64,000 bases of DNA from Simiduia aestuariiviva (GCF_014192475.1 NZ_JACHXZ010000001.1:978110-1042109), one strand, 5' to 3'. Positions 31,687 to 41,193 are shown, counted from the stretch's first letter. The notes: generated by a model not told the origin, from the sequence alone. A program made the numbers and translations.

Positions 31687-34086
31687 GTGAATACAAAAAC
31701 TACATTTCAATTAACGGCATTGGCTTTTGCGTGTGCGTGTGCAGCGCAGCCGACAGTTGTAAGCGCTGCTGAAAACGCGGTCGAGCTGGAAGAGGTGTTG
31801 GTCACCGCCACGCGGCGTTCGCAACGCGTACAAGATATTCCATTTAATATTTCGGCCGTTTCCGGCAGCGATTTAGAAGATCAGCAAATCATCGACGCCG
31901 TTGATGTGTTGCGCTCTGTGTCGGGCGTGTCGGTTATTGATCGCGGCTATCGCAACTCAGGCATGACCAATGGCATTGTTATTCGTGGGATGAACGTCGA
32001 CAGTGGCGCGAATGGTGATGTGCCATTGGCCGCCGTGCCGACCGTTGCTACCTACGTGGACGATACGGCACTGTATGCCAACTTTATTTTGAAAGATATT
32101 GAACGTGTAGAGGTGCTGCGCGGGCCACAGGGCACGCTCTACGGCTCTGGCTCATTGGCCGGCACTGTGCGTTACATCATGAATAAGCCGAGTACTACCG
32201 AGTTTGCCGGTGAGGTCAGCGCAAACTATGGGCAGACAGAAGGTTCCGATGGCAACAATTTAAGCATTGATGGCCTGGTGAATATCCCGCTTACCGATAC
32301 GCTGGCTGTGCGAATGAACGCCGGTAAAATCAGCAATGATGGTATCGTTGACTACGTCAATGTGTATGCCGTGGATGCAACTGGGGATCCCGTTGTGAGT
32401 GGCGATCGATTGACGTCAACTCCGGTGTATACCCAACGTAAAGATGCCGACACAGTTGATATTGAATATTACCGTGCGTCAGTTCTATTCGCGCCCAGCG
32501 ATACGTTCAATGCTCAACTATCCATTCAACATCAAGAGGATGAAATTGGCGGCCGTCGCCAAGCCACGCGCGGCGCCGATTTAGTAAACGGTGGCAACTA
32601 TGGTGACTATGAAAACGGCGCCATCATGGAGGAGCCATCTAGCCGTGAAGTGGAACTAGCCGCGCTTGAGGTCGAGGTTGATCTCGGCTTTGCAACGCTC
32701 ACGTCAAGTAGCTCACAAACTAGCCATGAAGGCGTAGGCATTAGCGATAACAGCGGCGTGTATGCGCAGAACGGTTGGTTCCAGTACTACGGTTCATCGC
32801 CGCGCCCGTTTGCGCAAGCTGAGCGTTTCTACGACGATGCAGCATTCGCCCAAGAACTACGCCTAGTTTCAAACGGCGACAGTGTGTTGGATTGGACCGC
32901 GGGCCTGTACTACACCAAGCAGGACGGCAAGCTGGGGCAAAATAGCTACTTAAAAGGCTACGATGAATATCTGTTTGATCTTTGGGGTGGCTACCAAATT
33001 TTGACTGAGCAAGATTTCAAATTCCGCCGCAATCAAAATTACGAAGAGACTGCGGTATTTGGCGAGCTCACCTACCATGTGTCGGACGCTTTACACGTGA
33101 CATTGGGTGGCCGCTACTTCACCAATGATCTCGACGTAGATGCTGAAGTTTCTGTCCCCATTTGGGGCGGGGCGCCGGGCGAGGCGAGCCAGAGTAATTC
33201 TGATGATGACGTGTTGCTCAAAGCCAACGTTGCCTACGATGTTGACGATAACACCTTGCTCTACGCCACAATCTCGGAAGGTTACCGCCACGGTGGTGCT
33301 AACGCGGTGCCCACTTCAGGTAATTATGCAGAAAATCCAGACTACTTTACGTTTACCTCTGATCGCGTGGTGAACTACGAGTTGGGCTACAAGGGCTCAG
33401 TAGATACGATGTCCTATTCGGCGTCTGTGTACTACACCGATTGGACGGACCCGCAATTGAATACGGCCACCAATAACTGGGGTTTCTTTGCGGTTATTAA
33501 CGGGCAATCTGCACGCACCCAAGGTTTAGAGTTGGAGCTTTCCGGCAGTCTTTCTGAATCGCTGAGCTACTCCGCAGGCTATACCTATGCTGATGCGAAG
33601 TTGACGGATGATGTGTATAAACCTGCCGGTAATTTCTATGGCAATGGTGTTAACTATGAAAAATTGGTTGCCGAAGATGGTGACACCTTGCCAGGCACCT
33701 CCAAGCATGTGTTCAACGTCAGCCTTGCGCACAACACCTACCTGAATAACGGTATGCAGTTGACCAGTGTGTTAAGTGGCTATTTTCAATCGGATTCTCT
33801 AAATTCATTGGGCCGTACAGTTGAGAGTGATCCGCTGTATTCCGTGGCAGCCGCTGACATTGATGGATTCCAATTGTGGAACTTCACCTCGACTTTGCGT
33901 GCAGACGCCTGGACAGTATCGGCCTACGTGAAAAATATTGGCAATGAAGCGGGGACTACGGGCAAGGTTACGGCGGCACATATGGGCTCTGAAACCAGCC
34001 CCTCAAATAATTTCTACGGCAATGCCTCAAACGATTACCTCAGTTTGCCACGCACACTGGGTGCCTCTGTGATGTATAAGTTTTAA
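31687..34086 (+). CDS. TonB-dependent outer membrane receptor, copy 2
   Basis: A 799-residue receptor starting at GTG 31687, with GAGGGG nine bases upstream. The signal peptide is 'LTALAFACACAAQPTVVSAA'. The TonB box-like stretch is 'LEEVLVTATRRSQRVQDIPF', the plug has 'ERVEVLRGPQGTLYGSGSLA', and the barrel ends 'TLGASVMYKF' with the classical terminal phenylalanine. It belongs to the same broad class as copy 1 but is not a recent duplicate: barrel sequences differ throughout. A 23-bp-spaced operator and a TATAAT box precede it and a terminator follows, so it is a single-gene unit under probable MocR control. Confidence 0.93.
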   Translation: MNTKTTFQLTALAFACACAAQPTVVSAAENAVELEEVLVTATRRSQRVQDIPFNISAVSGSDLEDQQIIDAVDVLRSVSGVSVIDRGYRNSGMTNGIVIRGMNVDSGANGDVPLAAVPTVATYVDDTALYANFILKDIERVEVLRGPQGTLYGSGSLAGTVRYIMNKPSTTEFAGEVSANYGQTEGSDGNNLSIDGLVNIPLTDTLAVRMNAGKISNDGIVDYVNVYAVDATGDPVVSGDRLTSTPVYTQRKDADTVDIEYYRASVLFAPSDTFNAQLSIQHQEDEIGGRRQATRGADLVNGGNYGDYENGAIMEEPSSREVELAALEVEVDLGFATLTSSSSQTSHEGVGISDNSGVYAQNGWFQYYGSSPRPFAQAERFYDDAAFAQELRLVSNGDSVLDWTAGLYYTKQDGKLGQNSYLKGYDEYLFDLWGGYQILTEQDFKFRRNQNYEETAVFGELTYHVSDALHVTLGGRYFTNDLDVDAEVSVPIWGGAPGEASQSNSDDDVLLKANVAYDVDDNTLLYATISEGYRHGGANAVPTSGNYAENPDYFTFTSDRVVNYELGYKGSVDTMSYSASVYYTDWTDPQLNTATNNWGFFAVINGQSARTQGLELELSGSLSESLSYSAGYTYADAKLTDDVYKPAGNFYGNGVNYEKLVAEDGDTLPGTSKHVFNVSLAHNTYLNNGMQLTSVLSGYFQSDSLNSLGRTVESDPLYSVAAADIDGFQLWNFTSTLRADAWTVSAYVKNIGNEAGTTGKVTAAHMGSETSPSNNFYGNASNDYLSLPRTLGASVMYKF

Positions 34087-34103
34087 CCTTCCTCAGGTGT
34101 TTA

Positions 34104-34127
34104 AACCGGGCCTAGCCCGGTTTTTTT
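34104..34127 (+). terminator. Rho-independent terminator after the second receptor
   Basis: AACCGGGC-CTA-GCCCGGTT followed by a run of T residues, 17 bases after the receptor stop. Confidence 0.9.
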
Positions 34128-34272
34128 GTTTGTTTTGAAATGTAAATACATCGGCTGATGGCAATTATTTCGGGTGGTGTTAGTTTGGCGGACGAGTGGG
34201 ATGGCATGTCTTGGCAATTTCTGCAATTATCTGATGCAAATGATTTAATCGTGTATAAAAGAGCGCTTGCGT

Positions 34273-35862
34273 GTGATTGATATTGACAACCAACAGCAGT
34301 CGATGGCCAGCGAGGTCATGGCACATTTCGATGCCGGAAATTTGGCTGACGCGCTTGCGGTAGCTCGACAGTTGACCGGTAAGTATCCGAATTTCGCGTT
34401 GGGCTGGTACATGATGAGTCGCCTGTACTCAAGATTAAACAAGTTTGCAGAGGCAGATGCGGCGATAGATAGCGCGCTGAATTTAAAGCCAACCAATAAA
34501 CATGCCCTTCAAAAAGCACTTTGCCATTTCGCCACAGGCAAGCGCCTTGCAGCACTAGAGCTTGCGGAGTCATTGCTCACAGAGCGATTCACTGCGGCCA
34601 GCTTGCATTTCGATTTTGGCAATTTGTTGAATGAGTTGAACCGCGTAGAGGACGCGCTGGTGCAATTTAATATCGCCATTGAGATGGACCCAGCCCCCAG
34701 CGCTTTTTATTTCAATAAAGCCTGTATGCAGCGGTACCTGGGCGATATCGATGGCGCCTATGAAAACTTCAGCGAAGCCATTCGACGCAGTCCCAATGAT
34801 TATGAAGCTTATTATTCCCGTTCCGGGTTGCGGCCTGCGCGCTCTGGGCAGAATACCATTGCTGAGCTTACTCAGGTTGTTCAAGCTGCAGAAGCAAGCG
34901 GTCGACAGGTTGTCGATATACATTTTTTGTACTTTGCGCTGGCAAAGGAATACGAAGACTTGGGGCGCATTGAGGACGCCTCAGCTGCGCTCCAGAAAGC
35001 AAATGGCCGCAGGCGATCTTTAATGCAGTATCGAGTGCAAACCGACGTCGAGATAATTCATCAGATTGAGCAGGTGTTTCAGCCCGCTGTATTTGCGGAG
35101 CCTAAGCAAGGTTATCGCGAGGCTGAGCCCATTTTTATTTTGGGGCTGCCGCGCACGGGCACGACTCTCGTGGAGCGGATCTTGGCCAGCCATTCGGCAG
35201 TTGAGTCGGCAGGGGAGATCAATGACTTTTCAATTGCACTCATCGAAGCGGTTAAAACATCGGGCTTGCCGGTAAACAATCGCCAAGACTTTATAGCTGC
35301 CAGCGCTCATCTCGATTTTGAATCTCTGGGGCGCCGTTACATGGAAAAGACAACACAATACTGTCCAGGATCGGTGCATATCATCGATAAACTGCCCTTT
35401 AATTATTTGTATGTGGGTTTAATCAAGTTGGCGCTGCCCAATGCCAAAATTATCAATTTGCGCCGCCATCCGCTTGATACTTGCCTTGCCATCTATAAAC
35501 AGTATTTTAAAGATGCCTACCCATTTTCCTATGACCTCGCTGACTTGGGCACCTATTATTTGGCCTATGACGCATTGATGCGGCATTGGGAAAAGGTGGT
35601 GCCCAATGGGTTTCTGCGCGTCGACTACGAAGCGGTAGTCGCCGACCCCGAGCAACAGGCGCGCCAGATTGTTGCGTATTGCGGTTTGCAGTGGGAGGCC
35701 GGTTGTTTGGATTTTCACACCAATAGCAGTGCCAGTAAAACTGCCAGCGCAACCCAAGTGAGGCGGCCGGTGTATGCAGATTCAGTGGCTAAATGGCGAC
35801 GCTATGAAACGCTATTGGCGCCTCTACGGGCGCAGTTTGAGCGTGCAGGTTTGGCGTTGTAA
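34273..35862 (+). CDS. TPR-containing sulfotransferase, copy 2
   Basis: About 529 residues with the architecture of copy 1: TPR helices in the first 260 residues ('ALGWYMMSRLYSRLNKFAEA', 'FNKACMQRYLGDIDGAYENF') and a sulfotransferase domain with the PAPS loop 'FILGLPRTGTTLVERILASH' and 'KIINLRRHPLDTCLAIYKQY'. I prefer GTG 34273, nine bases after AAGAG; TTG 34267 and ATG 34303 are alternatives. It lies downstream of the second receptor but behind a terminator. No CTGG direct repeat is seen before it. It may modify the receptor, its ligand or a surface polymer. Confidence 0.86.
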   Translation: MIDIDNQQQSMASEVMAHFDAGNLADALAVARQLTGKYPNFALGWYMMSRLYSRLNKFAEADAAIDSALNLKPTNKHALQKALCHFATGKRLAALELAESLLTERFTAASLHFDFGNLLNELNRVEDALVQFNIAIEMDPAPSAFYFNKACMQRYLGDIDGAYENFSEAIRRSPNDYEAYYSRSGLRPARSGQNTIAELTQVVQAAEASGRQVVDIHFLYFALAKEYEDLGRIEDASAALQKANGRRRSLMQYRVQTDVEIIHQIEQVFQPAVFAEPKQGYREAEPIFILGLPRTGTTLVERILASHSAVESAGEINDFSIALIEAVKTSGLPVNNRQDFIAASAHLDFESLGRRYMEKTTQYCPGSVHIIDKLPFNYLYVGLIKLALPNAKIINLRRHPLDTCLAIYKQYFKDAYPFSYDLADLGTYYLAYDALMRHWEKVVPNGFLRVDYEAVVADPEQQARQIVAYCGLQWEAGCLDFHTNSSASKTASATQVRRPVYADSVAKWRRYETLLAPLRAQFERAGLAL

Positions 35863-35908
35863 ATGAGCGTAAGCCTGCGATAAGTTCAAGCGACTGCGGC
35901 TTCGGAAT

Positions 35909-35940
35909 CTGGCCTCATGGCGGGGCGGTATCTGGAACTA
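35909..35940 (+). promoter_or_regulatory. Putative MocR operator before serine hydrolase 2
   Basis: CTGGCCTCA at 35909 and CTGGAACTA at 35932, spaced 23 bp, 85 bases before the start codon. It is the fourth instance in the cluster with identical spacing. Confidence 0.65.
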
Positions 35941-36024
35941 TGGATAAAAATCCTGTCTCGATAGAGTGGAACTTGGTGCATTTTGTTGTGTGCAACCTCA
36001 ACTCACCAACGCGAGGCAATACCA

Positions 36025-38556
36025 ATGTTAAACGCCAATTCTCTGCGGATCGGTCTACTGGCGCTGTTTACAAGTACCGCGGTCACTGCAGACATACTAT
36101 TTAGTGAAAATTTTGAAGATGGCGACAGTGCCGGCTGGAACACCAGCGGTAATGTGGCGGTCAGTGGGACCCAATCGATCGGCAATTACAGCTTGCGATT
36201 GAAGCAAACCGCCAGCGGCGCGCACAGTGTAAATGCCACAGGCTATTCCGATGTTCAAATCACCATGCGTTTGGCAGCTACAGGCCTTGAAGGCAGTGAC
36301 CGCTGTTATGCGGAGTACTCGTTGGACGCGGGCACCAGTTGGACGCAAATGTTGGAGCTGGCCGATGGCCAAGACGACGCCACTTTTTATTCTGCCAGCG
36401 CCAATCCAGCCGGTGCGGATGACAACAGTAATCTGCAGGTTCGTTTTCGCGGCACAGGCAATTTGTTGGGCGACTATTGTTGGGGCGATGAGGTTATGGT
36501 CACCGCGACCCTGGGCGGCTTAACGCCTGCGCCAGAGATTGAACTGTCGGGCAGCGGTAATTTCGGTTCAGTCAATGTCGGCGATAGTGATCAGCGCCAA
36601 TTTATAATTAGCAACAGTGGCAACGCAAATTTAGTGTTGGGTGCCCTGAGCTCCGCTACTGCACCTTTTTCCGTGCAGGCTGACAATTGCTCAGGTCAAA
36701 CATTGGCCGGTGCCGGGAGCTGCAGTATTAGCGTGGTTTTCTCACCCACCTCAACAGGCTATGCCGGAGACAGCTTATCGCTGAGTAATAATGACGCCGA
36801 CGAGAATCCGCTGACCCTAGCGTTAACGGGTACCGGCACTGAGCCGGGCACAGTGGTGGACAATTACGATCCACTCTCGGGTTCGGGCGCTGTGGTGCGC
36901 AATGAGCTTAGCTACGCCGCACTGACCGGCGCACCGGCAAACGGCAGTTTGGTGCAAATGGGTGCGTTTGCACTGCCGGCAGAGGCCGCCCAGCCCGTGC
37001 ATCAGTTTGAAGGCAGTTTGCAATTGCATAACGAAAGCACGAGCGGTGCCTTTGATGAAATCAAGGATACCTTTCGCTACACCGGCAGTGGGGACACTAC
37101 GCGCAAGCACTTGCCAGAATTTGATTATCAATTTGTGCAAACGGGTACCCATCTAGTGCCGGTGGAGCGGGGCACGCTAGCCAATAGTCACCCCGAGTGG
37201 GAGTATATTTTACAGCCTGGCCGCGTCTGGAATGAAAATGGTGACAATGGTTTTTCGCGCGCGGCCATTCCCTTTGCCCTGCACCAGAAAAACGCCAATT
37301 GTATGCACAATGGGGTGATGAGTTTACTGTTTAAAAATGATGGCAGCGTGTCAAATGTAGCCTATCAAATCAGCAGTGAGACCTGCTTGTACTTTAAGTT
37401 TGATATGTGGGGCACTTTGGCTGCCAGTTACACGCCGCAGGTGATTAATAATGCAGATACAGTAAAAGCGGATTATCAAACCGAGGTGGCAGCGCGCCTG
37501 CCAACCAAACCTGTTGCCGCGCTCGCGCAGGATTTCCCCGGTATTGATCCCAGCCAGTTTGGCAGCGCTGCGGAAACCGATCCTGCGCATATGACGCTAT
37601 TCGGCGTCACCTATCAAGGCGTTAACTATGTGGGCGGTTGTGCGACGCGGGCCGGCGACTACCCTTATTGCGATTGGCTTACAGTCCCCTCATATTCCAC
37701 CGCCAAAACGGTGTTTGCGGGCACCGCCATGATGCGCCTAGAAAAACTTTACGCTGGTGCAAGCCAGCAAATGATTGGCGATTGGGTAGCTGATTGCGGC
37801 GCCACCGGCACTTGGGGCGATGTAACCTTTGAGCATGCCAGCGATATGGCTACCGGCAATTATGGCTCGGCGGGCTACATGACTGACGAAGGGCGAACCC
37901 ATACTAACGATTTGTTTTTGCCCGAAGATCACGCCAGTAAAATCAGTTATAGCTGCAGCTATTATGATCGAAAAGTGGCGCCTGGAACCCAGTGGGTATA
38001 CCACACCTCGGACACCTATGTGCTGGGCACGGCGATGAATGCATTTCTTAAAGCGCAAGCGGGTAGCAATGCCGATATTTTTTCAGATGTCATTGTCAAT
38101 GATCTGTGGAAGCCTTTGGGTGTTAGCCCAACCGCACAAGTGAGTCGTCGTACTTATGATGCGGTAGCGCAACCCTTTGCGGGCTGGGGTTTAGTATTTC
38201 AGCGCGATGATGTGGCGAAGATTGCAAACTTCCTCAACGTGGCTGACGGTCAGATCAATGGGGTCGCGATGTTAGATAATGCGATGTTCGATGCAGCGAT
38301 GCAGCGCAACAGTGCTGACCGTGGTCCAATACCGCTGGCCGACTACCACTACAACAATGGTTTTTGGGCGCACGAAATTAGCGGCGATTTAAATTGTAGC
38401 AATCCCTTGTGGGTGCCCTTTATGTCTGGTTATGGTGGTATCAGTGTGTTGTTGCTGCCCAATGGTTTAAGTTACTACTACTTTTCCGACAACGACACCT
38501 ACCTGTGGATGAAGGCGGCACAGGAAGCGCACAAGTTATCGCCGCTGTGTCAGTAA
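36025..38556 (+). CDS. Secreted serine hydrolase (beta-lactamase/PBP-type) with ASH-like domain, copy 2
   Basis: An 843-residue exported paralogue of copy 1, alignable along its length. ATG 36025 is preceded by GAGG and opens the signal peptide 'LRIGLLALFTSTAVTADILF'. An N-terminal beta-sandwich ends at 'GDYCWGDEVMVTATL'. An ASH/choice-of-anchor D domain follows at about 169-270 ('NFGSVNVGDSDQRQFIISNS'), then the hydrolase with S558-T-A-K561 and Y659 in 'WVYHTSDTYVLGTAMN'. Both copies share 'WEYILQPGRVWNENGDNGFS'-like and C-terminal 'LWVPFMSGYGGISV' segments. Duplicates of this size kept in one cluster suggest different substrates or stages of the same degradation. Confidence 0.82.
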   Translation: MLNANSLRIGLLALFTSTAVTADILFSENFEDGDSAGWNTSGNVAVSGTQSIGNYSLRLKQTASGAHSVNATGYSDVQITMRLAATGLEGSDRCYAEYSLDAGTSWTQMLELADGQDDATFYSASANPAGADDNSNLQVRFRGTGNLLGDYCWGDEVMVTATLGGLTPAPEIELSGSGNFGSVNVGDSDQRQFIISNSGNANLVLGALSSATAPFSVQADNCSGQTLAGAGSCSISVVFSPTSTGYAGDSLSLSNNDADENPLTLALTGTGTEPGTVVDNYDPLSGSGAVVRNELSYAALTGAPANGSLVQMGAFALPAEAAQPVHQFEGSLQLHNESTSGAFDEIKDTFRYTGSGDTTRKHLPEFDYQFVQTGTHLVPVERGTLANSHPEWEYILQPGRVWNENGDNGFSRAAIPFALHQKNANCMHNGVMSLLFKNDGSVSNVAYQISSETCLYFKFDMWGTLAASYTPQVINNADTVKADYQTEVAARLPTKPVAALAQDFPGIDPSQFGSAAETDPAHMTLFGVTYQGVNYVGGCATRAGDYPYCDWLTVPSYSTAKTVFAGTAMMRLEKLYAGASQQMIGDWVADCGATGTWGDVTFEHASDMATGNYGSAGYMTDEGRTHTNDLFLPEDHASKISYSCSYYDRKVAPGTQWVYHTSDTYVLGTAMNAFLKAQAGSNADIFSDVIVNDLWKPLGVSPTAQVSRRTYDAVAQPFAGWGLVFQRDDVAKIANFLNVADGQINGVAMLDNAMFDAAMQRNSADRGPIPLADYHYNNGFWAHEISGDLNCSNPLWVPFMSGYGGISVLLLPNGLSYYYFSDNDTYLWMKAAQEAHKLSPLCQ

Positions 38557-38582
38557 CAAGGCACCGGTAAATTATCTAAGTG

Positions 38583-38603
38583 GCCGGGCCAGTCCCGGCT
38601 TTT
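38583..38603 (+). terminator. Rho-independent terminator after serine hydrolase 2
   Basis: GCCGGG-CCAGT-CCCGGC followed by TTTT, 26 bases after the stop. Confidence 0.8.
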
Positions 38604-38777
38604 AAGTGTGTTTTAACGCGGCATAGATGACGGCGATAGACCACAGCCACTTGCTGTTTCACTTCGCGTTTAAGCCGACACATGATTTGCAGGGGCGCCA
38701 AATAGAGTGATGGCGACCGCGATCGAAATACCCATAAATAGGCCGACAAACGTGCCACATAAAAGAGACCATTAAGT

Positions 38778-40073
38778 ATGGAGAATTCGAACCAAGGTGC
38801 TCCTGCGCAACAAATTGTTTGGTGGGGTTTACCCCGGCAATCGCCCCATGGACTGATGGCGCGGTTGTGTTTGGCGATGGTGGCAACGGCAGGATTTTTC
38901 TACGTCAACATATTGCCAGCGCTGGTCGATGGCTTGGTGACTGGACGCGCCTATTCGACCGCTGAAGCCGGTCAAATCGGCTCGGCCAATATATACGGTG
39001 CGGCTATCGGTGCTTTGTTGGCCGTGCCATTGGCGGGGCGGTTGCCTTGGCGTTGGTGCTGTGCCGCACTGTTGTGCGCCTTGATGGCGGTGGACTTTGC
39101 CTCTGCATTATTGACGGCGCCGGATTGGCTGGTGTGGATTCGAGGTGGCCACGGGGTCTTGGGCGGTCTATTGGTTGGGATTGCGTACAGTATTTTTGCG
39201 CGTACCCACCAGCCGGCGCAAACCTTCGGTGTGCTATTGGTTGTGCAATACGGCTTGGGTGGCTTGGGAGTTATGTGGCTGCCCAATTTAGTGCCGGTGT
39301 TTGGTGCCGAGGTGCTGTTTTGGTGCTTAATGCTGTTTAGTGGGGTGAGCCTGGGATTGCTGGCGCTACTGCCGGATTACCCAGTGCTTGAGCCACTGCA
39401 GGTGCGCTTGCAAAGCCGTTCGGGAGGCATCGCTTGGTGGCCATTGTTGGCCACTTTGGCCGCGTTGTTTTTGTTTCAAGCCGGCAACAACGGCCCCTAT
39501 GCGGTGATTATGGGGCTGGCAAAGTCCCATGGATTGGCGCTGGATTACATCACTCGCTGGTTGGGTATCGCCGCCTGGTTAGGTGTTGTTGGGGCGGTTT
39601 TAGTGATTGTGTTTTCGGGCCGCGCGGGGCGCTTGGCGCCGCTCACTCTGGCCATGGTGCTGACGGTGTTCGCGACCTGGGCACTGTTGTACGCCGGTCA
39701 TGCCGGTCTGTTTGCCGCCGCTAATTGTGTGGTGGGAATTACTTGGGCATTTGTGATTGCCTATCTACTGGGCATGGCAGCGGAATTTGACGCCGAGGGT
39801 CGCATGGCTGCGTTGGCGGGTTTTGCCTCAAAAATGGGCTTGGCATCGGGCTCGCTAGTGGCGGCGGGCATGGTCGGAGATGGCGGGGCCGCTAGCAGCG
39901 CTTATGTGGCCATGTTGTGGGTGGCGGTGGGGGCCTTGGTGTTGGCACTCTTATTAGCCGCCGGCCCAGCGCTGTTATTGGACCGTTTGCGCGCGGCACC
40001 AGCGGAGCGCGAGCGCTCGCCCTCAGTGAGTGTGACTCAAGAGGCCGCCGATGGCGCTGCCAAGGCGGTCTGA
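38778..40073 (+). CDS. Major facilitator superfamily transporter
   Basis: A 431-residue inner-membrane carrier with about twelve helices, starting 'LCLAMVATAGFFYVNILPAL'. 'GRLPWRWCCAALLCALMAVD' and 'RGGHGVLGGLLVGIAYSIFA' occupy the loop 2-3/helix 4 region of MFS proteins. The substrate is unknown. As the last gene of the receptor/hydrolase/amidase cluster it is a candidate inner-membrane importer for the product released outside. The C-terminal tail overlaps the convergent DUF3549 gene by 51 bases. The preceding 221-bp gap holds only the serine hydrolase terminator. Confidence 0.82.
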   Translation: MENSNQGAPAQQIVWWGLPRQSPHGLMARLCLAMVATAGFFYVNILPALVDGLVTGRAYSTAEAGQIGSANIYGAAIGALLAVPLAGRLPWRWCCAALLCALMAVDFASALLTAPDWLVWIRGGHGVLGGLLVGIAYSIFARTHQPAQTFGVLLVVQYGLGGLGVMWLPNLVPVFGAEVLFWCLMLFSGVSLGLLALLPDYPVLEPLQVRLQSRSGGIAWWPLLATLAALFLFQAGNNGPYAVIMGLAKSHGLALDYITRWLGIAAWLGVVGAVLVIVFSGRAGRLAPLTLAMVLTVFATWALLYAGHAGLFAAANCVVGITWAFVIAYLLGMAAEFDAEGRMAALAGFASKMGLASGSLVAAGMVGDGGAASSAYVAMLWVAVGALVLALLLAAGPALLLDRLRAAPAERERSPSVSVTQEAADGAAKAV

Positions 40074-41045
40074 TCGATCGGTTGCGCGAAAGTTAGCCAG
40101 CCACTGTGCGCGTTGGCCCGGCTGAAACAATAACTCGGCCATGATGCGGTTAAAGGCGAGCTGGCCCAGTGCAGCAATCTGTTCCAAATAGGGCGTTGCC
40201 AGCGCTGAGTGTGCCAAGCGGGTGCCATGGCGGGTGGCCAGCGTCACCAACGCTTCGGCATCGAGCGGTGTCGCGAGGGCGAGGGCGAGGGCTCGATCAA
40301 TTAAACCGCTGGCCTCGCTTGCCGCCAGCGCTCGCAGGCAGACGTTGATTTCCACCGCCAGTTGATCGTCACAGGCGCGGCTCAGCCGGTCCACTATGGC
40401 TTGGCTGAGCGAGGCGCCGATGGGCTGGTGCTCTAACAGCTGGCAAATGGACACCAATACTGGGCTGGGCAGGCCCGCAATGGCACTGTTAAGGGCCTTG
40501 CGATGATCCGGTTCATCCACTCGCGCCACCACATCCGCCAAACCTTGCAATCCCAGCGCTTGCCAGTGTTCCCAAGGTCCTTGCTTTAAATAGTGCAGTG
40601 CGTCGGCATGAAACTGGCTGGCGGGCAATTTTAGTTGCGCGGTTAGGCGGGCGTGCAACATAGCCAGTTGGTTGTCATTGGCTTGCCAGACGTAAGGGTT
40701 GTGCTCCAGCAATCCCTTGGGCGTTTGGCCTGCTTGCGCGGCCGCCACATTGCGGGCAAGGGCGTCCACCAATTGGCGCAATAACCCATCGCGCTCGGCC
40801 AGCGACAAGAGACCCTGCTCGTCGAGTGGCAACTTAAACCACCAGATATTGGGTGCATGGACTCTATCCTCGGCCCATAAAATAAACGCCAAGTGGGCCT
40901 GACCTAAATAGGGAAAGGGGTAGGGGCGTTCGCCTGCTTCTATCTGACGCCAATCGTGCCTGGCCACCGGTTGCAGGCGCACGCCGCAATCCTGGAGCCG
41001 CCATTGCAGCCCTAAGTGCTCGAAGAAATCGGTCAGGCTGTGCAT
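40023..41045 (-). CDS. DUF3549 family protein
   Basis: About 340 residues. 'MHSLTDFFEHLGLQWRLQDC' is the conserved start of DUF3549 proteins, known from Pseudomonas and relatives, so I use ATG 41045 rather than the longer frame to 41078. The remainder is helical, with 'YLGQAHLAFILWAEDRVHAP' and 'NIWWFKLPLDEQG' also typical. Function is unknown; it is cytoplasmic by appearance. It is convergent with the MFS gene with a 51-base overlap, an arrangement that keeps both reading frames constrained. Confidence 0.88.
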   Translation of the reverse strand: MHSLTDFFEHLGLQWRLQDCGVRLQPVARHDWRQIEAGERPYPFPYLGQAHLAFILWAEDRVHAPNIWWFKLPLDEQGLLSLAERDGLLRQLVDALARNVAAAQAGQTPKGLLEHNPYVWQANDNQLAMLHARLTAQLKLPASQFHADALHYLKQGPWEHWQALGLQGLADVVARVDEPDHRKALNSAIAGLPSPVLVSICQLLEHQPIGASLSQAIVDRLSRACDDQLAVEINVCLRALAASEASGLIDRALALALATPLDAEALVTLATRHGTRLAHSALATPYLEQIAALGQLAFNRIMAELLFQPGQRAQWLANFRATDRSDRLGSAIGGLLSHTH

Positions 41046-41193
41046 CGTCGGTGCTGGGGCTGCGGGGGGGTGCGTCATGGGGCCTCCATTATTGGGGGCG
41101 GGATTTTAACGCAAATTGCAGGTCATTGCCGCCGGTGACTTTAGCTGCCTTGGCTATACTGGCATCAAGCTCGCCACACCCTAAGGAAGTGCA

